A DNA stretch of 64,000 bases from Hemicordylus capensis (Eukaryota > Chordata > Lepidosauria > Squamata > Cordylidae). Under the pieces are notes generated by a model. That model was not told the DNA's origin. It ran no database searches and saw only the letters and a list, made by a program, of their open reading frames with translations. Within the stretch, counting starts at the first letter, position 1. Each line of letters begins with the position of its first letter. Shown here piece after piece: positions 59,184-64,000 of this stretch. Both the position numbers and the translations under genes were made by a program. The stretch lies in the NCBI RefSeq assembly GCF_027244095.1, contig NC_069662.1, positions 15,340,501-15,404,500 of the forward strand, written 5' to 3'.

Positions 59184-59291
59184 GTTTTCACTTTCATTTC
59201 CTCTGCTCTGTGGAGCGAAAGCCCTTACAGGAAACTCACATACATCACAACAGCAGCAGAAAGAACTCTTGACTCACACAGGGAAAGAAAG
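59184..59291 (+). promoter_or_regulatory. ISRE-like element and putative first exon of gene C
   Basis: The sequence GTTTTCACTTTCATTTC at 59184-59200 is, on the other strand, GAAATGAAAGTGAAAAC and contains GAAAGTGAAAAC, a full match to the GAAANNGAAA core bound by IRF and ISGF3 factors. About 90 bases downstream GAAAGAAAG|GTAGGT is a good donor (exon edge 59291). The next matching acceptor is the gene C CARD exon at 61573. The arrangement fits an interferon-inducible promoter; the transcription start is not known. Confidence 0.55.
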
Positions 59292-60433
59292 GTAGGTTCT
59301 ATTCCTTTAAATCCAAGATAAGTAGTATATAAATTTCACTTCTAGCTTCAATAACTCTTATAAACAAGGAGGCAAAATATAAGAAGCAAATCACAATCTT
59401 CAAAGTTCAAAGGCATTCACAACCTACCATGAAACACACACACCTAAACTTAATTTGGCACAACACATTTGGGAATGCCAATATGCAGTCAAGTTTTATT
59501 TGCCAAAGTAAGGTTAGGGTTGGTTTTTCTATTGCAGATTTGGGGTGCCTTTGAACCCTGAAGATTGTTTCCTGCAGAAGCCCTTGTATCTCTGCTCTTT
59601 GTTTATGAGCTTCTATAAAGCTAGAGGTCCTTTGTGCAGGGCTCAGGGCAATGGGAGGGGGGGCCCTGGGTGATTGTTGTTTTTAACTTTGCAATTGGCT
59701 TTTAGCTCAAGATTAGCCTTGTATTACTTTGCATATTATATAGCTGCATATCATTACCACCACCGAGAAGCTGCAGAACTATCATAAATTGAATTTCTAT
59801 GTAATCCTGAGATTTGTGTATAATTTGGCTCATGATCAACCAGAGTTTTGCATACAGGCATTTGGTGACTTTGTACCATGATCATGCTCAAGAATCCTGT
59901 GCATTAAGTAATTCTAATCTGTACAGAATTGCAAACATCTGGCTGACATCCTAACAACATGCAAGTGCAACAATGCTGCATTCCAGCCCAAGGGGAAATG
60001 GCCTCCCCTTCCTCCCACAGCTACCTCTGCCTTTAGAGGCTCAGGGGCATATTTTCAGGCAGTTGCAGAAGGAAGAGGAAATCACTTTTGCTTAGTCTGG
60101 ATCTTGCACCTGTGCTTTGTTAGCCAGCATTTCAGCCATTTGACTAATCCTATCTTATATTTAATGTAAATATTCCCCCCACCCCCTCATCATTGTCTCT
60201 CTCTGAGGTTTTTTACCTTTGGAGATTTGAGTTATTGTGAGACAATCTCCTTTTTGTGCTGTAAAATTGCCACCATGCAAGAGGCTCAGTGTCTTGAACA
60301 AGGGAATCTCCATCCAGTACATCTGGCTTTAACTACTACTTCTGCTATTACTAGATAACTAGTAGAGATCAACAGATGCAGCTTTCCCAAGAATGTTGGT
60401 GCTGTGGTGGATCATGTGTAGCACCTTCTAAAC
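59292..60433 (+). other. Gene C putative first intron
   Basis: Nothing recognised. Confidence 0.4.
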
Positions 60434-60569
60434 CAGGGATTCTCAACATTGGGCTCCCAGATGTTCTTGGACTTCAGCTCCCATAATCCCCAGCTCCAGT
60501 GGCCTTTGGTTGGGGATTATGGGAGTTGAAGTCCATTAACACCTGGGGACCCAACGTTGAGAAACCCTG
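60434..60569. mobile_element. hAT-type palindromic MITE
   Basis: CAGGGATTCTCAACATTGGG and CCCAACGTTGAGAAACCCTG are inverse ends; TTCTAAAC is duplicated exactly on both sides. Confidence 0.87.
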
Positions 60570-61234
60570 TTCTAAACAGCTCATCACATAGCTATTGAGC
60601 ATAAAAGCCCAGCCGGAAAGAAAGGTGGCAATCCTATTCTAACCTCCTGGTTTCCAGCCCCTGTCCCTGCTAATCTGCGTGGCTAGACAGGGCCAAGGGC
60701 TTCTGTGTGAGAATGTTCCTATACCCTAGAGTAATCCACTTGAATTGAATGTCTGCTTAATCAGTTATGTTTCTTACATTCTGCTATTAGAAGGCCTCAC
60801 TTTGTGTATATATAACAGCCAAGAATGGGATAGTGGGTTTCACCATCCTTATTCGGTTGCTATTTTCTGGATAAAATATGCCAAATGCTTATGGCCAAAG
60901 TATACATGATGTTTAAACAGTCATTAGTCCAAATAGGTTTTGTTTTTTAAAAAATAAATAAAAAGGAAATAGAAGCTGGATTAGGCTCACCTGCAGATTA
61001 GACCTGTGGTTGTTGTGACTGGGGTAGGGGGCTTTAATCCTACCCTTTCCACAGTCTGGATCCATGGGAGGCAATCTGACTCCCCCCCCCCACCAGTAGC
61101 TAATTGGTTCTATGAGGAGTTTATTTTCCAGGGTAAATAGCACTGGATCAGTACTTGGTGGGGGCATGGGGCAGAGGGGCTTTAAGCCCCCTTTACTTGT
61201 CAGGCTATAGGCCACCTCCAGCCTCAGAGGCAAG

Positions 61235-61387
61235 ATGCCTCTAAATACCAGTTGCAGGGAAGCAACAGCAGGAGAGAGGGCATGTCCTCACCTTTTGCCT
61301 GTGGGCTCCCCAGAGGCATCTGTCGGGCCACTGTGTGAAACAGGATGCTGGACTAGATGGGCCTGATGCAGCTGTTCTTATGTTCTT
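61235..61387 (+). mobile_element. CR1 3' end
   Basis: AAATACCAGTTGCAGGGAAG, GGATGCTGGACTAGATGGGC and GCTGTTCTTATGTTCTTA are the conserved CR1 3' terminus. Confidence 0.85.
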
Positions 61388-61586
61388 AAGCCTACTCTCC
61401 CACCACTGGCCTGATCCATATAATGTCCTTTCTGGCTGCTATTCCCCAAAGAAAAGCTAAGCCCATCAAGGCTAATGATGTTTTCAATGTCATGTGCTAT
61501 TTCATTTTTTCTGAAATGATCTTTCTAGATAATAAAAAAAAGGTTCATTAATGTTCTAAAACCAGTTTTCAGCTTCGTTGGAAGCC

Positions 61587-61884
61587 ATGGCTTCTGGTGG
61601 GAGACCTTCAGACATTATACAGAAGGCCAGAAGGAAGTTAACGGAAGCGCTTTCTGAGATAGACTCAGAATTGATCTTGGATGCAGCCGAGTCCCACTTG
61701 CTCCTCATCCAGGGCGAGTATTTCTCCCTGAGTCAGATAAAGAATCCACAAGAATTTGTGGGAAGCCTGATCGACACAATATTGGGGAAAGGGGGATCAA
61801 CACATGAACGATTCCTGGATTGCCTGGAAAACCTGAGGTACATATTCCCAAGGCTCCGGGCAATTTCTGAATATGTAGAAAATG
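61587..61884 (+). CDS. Gene C exon with start codon: divergent CARD
   Basis: The ATG at 61587, in a GAAGCCATGG context, opens 99 codons plus one base, ending GAAAATG|GTGAGT. An acceptor (GTTTTCAG) is at 61565-61572. The peptide starts MASGGRPSDIIQKARRKLTE and keeps helix 1 (LILDAAESH), a shifted loop, and the C-terminal CARD signature THERFLDCLENLRYIFP. Helices 2-4 differ from the consensus: the usual EEY and KGEEAC parts are replaced by QGEYFSL and GKGGSTHER. It is still a CARD-like death fold by position and pattern, less certain than in A and B. Confidence 0.78.
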
Positions 61885-64000
61885 GTGAGTATGCTTTCTA
61901 AAACTCTTTGAGCTGGGGGATTTTCTTGCCCTTTCAAATAGCTGTATTTTACAAGTTCCGACAGCAGCACTGAATCCTCTCTACATGTCCCAAGGTTCTG
62001 TGGCCATTCTGTGAATGTGTAAATATTGCTACCTCATCTGGCTCTTGTACAAAAGTGTATTTCACAATACCTTTTTAAAGAGAACTGATTTAACAAGACA
62101 TTGAACAGGAAATGTTCCTTCCCCTCTCAGTTTACTCTGTTGATGAGAGAAGGAAATATACGTCCCTTCCAGTGCTCCCTATAACAGGAATTCCCAGATG
62201 TTGTTGACTACAACTCCCATAACCCCCAAGCAAAAGCCTTTGCAGCTGGGGTTTCTGGGAGTTGTAGTCAACAACATCTGGGAATCCCTGTTAGAGGGGA
62301 CATTGGTCCCTTCTCTACTCTCTCTCCCTTGAGGGCTCCAACCTTTTTAACCAGCCTCAACTCCTACGCCTTTGAGGGTTGATCTGCAGCAATTAGTAAA
62401 TAGCATATTGTAAAAGTGTGTCATCGAGTCGGTGTCATCGACTCCTGGTGACCACAGAGCCCTGTGGTTGTCTTTGGCAGAATACAGGAGGGGTTTACCA
62501 TTGTCATCTCCCGCACTGTATTAATTGATGCCTTTCAGCATCTTCCTAGATTGCTGCTGCCCGATATAGGTGTTTCCCGTAGTCTGGGAAATGTTCCAGT
62601 AGGGATTCGAACCGGCAACCTCTGACTTTCTAGTCAAGTCATTTCCCCACTGCGTCATTAGGTGGCTTAAAAAACTTCACTTACTAATTTCTGCATAAAG
62701 AGTTGTTGTTAAAGGAACAGAATGGGCCTGAGGGTTTTTTGCTTGGGTTTTTTGGTCATTTGGCAAGCCTACTGGGAAAGAGGAGTCTCACTGTTTTTCT
62801 GAACAGATTTTCGTGGCTCTAATAGCTGTATAAAAGGCACACATTCAACAGGTGCAGCTCTTGCTGTTGCTGTTTCTCCATGCCAGGAAGACCTGCAACT
62901 GTTGATTTCCCTCTGTCACATTCACATTGCTGATTCCTGTTAATTCATTTATTCCTTGTACAATTACTTTCAAAGAAATTTAAAATATCAAGAAACTGAA
63001 GTTGTGTTTAACTCTTTCTTTTGATTCTTATCAGGTCCCTTAAATCTCAGGAATGAACCTCAAACCCAAAGCACTGTTGTGTTCTTAGAGAACAGAAATG
63101 GAGCTGAGAGTTTGCAGGCTGCTTTGTTCCCGGAGAAAGGAAATGAGGTTGTGAATTTGAAGCCTTCAGGGTCAGAGACAGGAAAGGAAGTTGAAAATCC
63201 AGGCATTCTTCTAGGGGCTGGAAGCAGAGCTGAAGACCCAAGTATTAGTGGAGTTGCTAATTTGGCCTCCCCGGATGCTGGGAATACAACTGGGAAACAA
63301 GGCACTGTTGTGCACCCAGACAAAGGTGGCAGAGTTGAGAACCTGGAAATTCCTGTGTCTCTGGAGATGGGAAACAAGGCTGAAAGCCCAAATGTCCCTC
63401 CATCCTGTAGAAAAGGAAGGGGAACTAAGATCCAGAACACCACCGGATCCTCAGTGAAAGGACAAAAAGCCAAGGCTCTGAACGTCTCTGGGTCCAAGGA
63501 AAAAGGAAGCAGAACAAAGATCTTTGATAATTCCGGGAGACGAAGCAGAAGCGGACCCTCAGTGAGAAGAGAGATTTCTGAGAATTCAAATACGGGTTTG
63601 TATGCAAACAAAGGCAGTTCTATAAGTTGCAGAATCATGAATCAATCAATGTTTATTTTGATCAAAGATCAAATACAGAGTTTAAAACAAACAAATACAT
63701 AAAAATATTACAACCAACTGGATCATGACTGGACTCATGAATTGGATGTAGCTCACTCTGGCCAACCGTCACCATAATAATCAAAGCTTTGTCACAGCAA
63801 AGCATTGATGTTAATGTTTTGGGTTATTTTAAACCAATAGCCCTATTTGCACATTATGTTCAACACAGATACAATCTATGTACACATGTGCAGAACTATG
63901 CATCTACAGTTATTCAAACATGTTCGGTGCACATAAGCAGCTGATGTGCTTGATCTGCAGGAATTTTTCTGACTAGAATTTGAATATTCTTTTAGATGCA
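61587..64000 (+). CDS. Gene C: CARD-bearing gene, 5' part only (runs off the window)
   Basis: Two coding exons are visible: 61587-61884 (CARD) and 63035-63595 (linker), both phase 1, like genes A and B. The giant GTPase exon is expected beyond position 64000; this is inference from family structure and cannot be seen here. A noncoding first exon with donor AAAG|GTAGGT at 59292 and an ISRE-like element about 100 bases upstream give a plausible interferon-responsive promoter. Relative to gene B the unit is inverted. Confidence 0.65.
62170..62305. mobile_element. hAT-type palindromic MITE
   Basis: Same family as 57044-57176; exact 8-bp duplication GTCCCTTC at both sides. Lies in a gene C intron. 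Confidence 0.88.
62415..62818 (-). repeat. SINE with shared 5' flank, inverse of 41263-41671
   Basis: Near-identical to the block in the gene B intron, including about 145 non-SINE bases (TTAAAAAACTTCACTTACTA ... CAGATTTTCGT). Confidence 0.85.
63035..63595 (+). CDS. Gene C linker exon with tandem 15-residue repeats
   Basis: The exon follows TTGATTCTTATCAG and is open for 187 codons to a candidate donor ACGG|GTTTGT at 63596. It encodes a hydrophilic sequence built of imperfect units of about 15 residues, most beginning G(x)(R/K)(A/V/T) and carrying E or K: GGRVENLEIPVSLEM, GNKAESPNVPPSCRK, GRGTKIQNTTGSSVK, GQKAKALNVSGSKEK, GSRTKIFDNSGRRSR. It becomes more basic toward the end. No known domain; it is likely disordered. 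The position matches the linker exons of genes A and B. The donor choice is the least certain part. Confidence 0.7.
63596..64000 (+). other. Gene C intron at the window end
   Basis: TCAATGTTTATTTTGATCAA near 63648 may be a LINE tail; nothing else recognised. Confidence 0.35.

Noticed and set aside
1-64000. CRISPR arrays, operons or other prokaryotic features
   Set aside because: Spliced genes, SINEs, LINEs and CpG islands make this vertebrate DNA; no regularly spaced repeats were seen.

Overview
The window looks like nuclear DNA of a squamate reptile. It is packed with lizard-type repeats: tRNA-derived SINEs of at least three families, CR1 and L2-like LINE pieces, hAT-type MITEs with 8-bp target duplications, a Helitron and a DIRS-type element. 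Between these lies a cluster of spliced host genes that share one unusual design: an N-terminal CARD exon, one or more short linker exons, and one giant intronless exon encoding a very large interferon-inducible GTPase (GVIN/VLIG, related to URGCP). All identifications come from reading the sequence; no search was run.

Layout. 0-8 kb holds repeats (hAT MITEs, a CR1 endonuclease piece, nested SINEs in CR1). 8.1-9.3 kb is a CpG island ending in a good splice donor, a candidate promoter for gene A. Gene A (+) has its CARD exon at 13186-13462, two duplicated mini-exons at 20404-20475 and 21156-21221, and the giant exon at 24696-29416; the model gives about 1711 residues. Its introns hold a broken DIRS-type element (about 15.73-19.83 kb), whose right terminal repeat carries an antisense piece of a GVIN gene, and a Helitron nested in a LINE (22.1-22.7 kb). 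At 30.52-30.88 kb lies a decayed 3' end of another GVIN copy. Gene B (-) runs from its CARD exon (49620-49350) through linker exons (43518-43270, 40318-40250) to a giant exon (39560-34861). It is open except for one TGA that replaces a conserved Trp codon. Gene C (+) starts near 59.2 kb with an ISRE-like promoter; its CARD exon (61587-61884) and a repeat-rich linker exon (63035-63595) are present, and the rest lies beyond the window.

All coding introns seen are phase 1, so linker exons can be gained or lost without a frameshift, and the linker differs in each gene. CARDs are known as homotypic adaptors of inflammasome and RIG-I-type signalling. VLIG GTPases are known as interferon-induced large cytosolic or nuclear GTPases. 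The obvious reading is a local family of CARD-coupled interferon-inducible giant GTPases, possibly innate immune sensors or scaffolds, that is evolving by inverted duplication, linker shuffling and gene decay. The functional part of that reading is inference.
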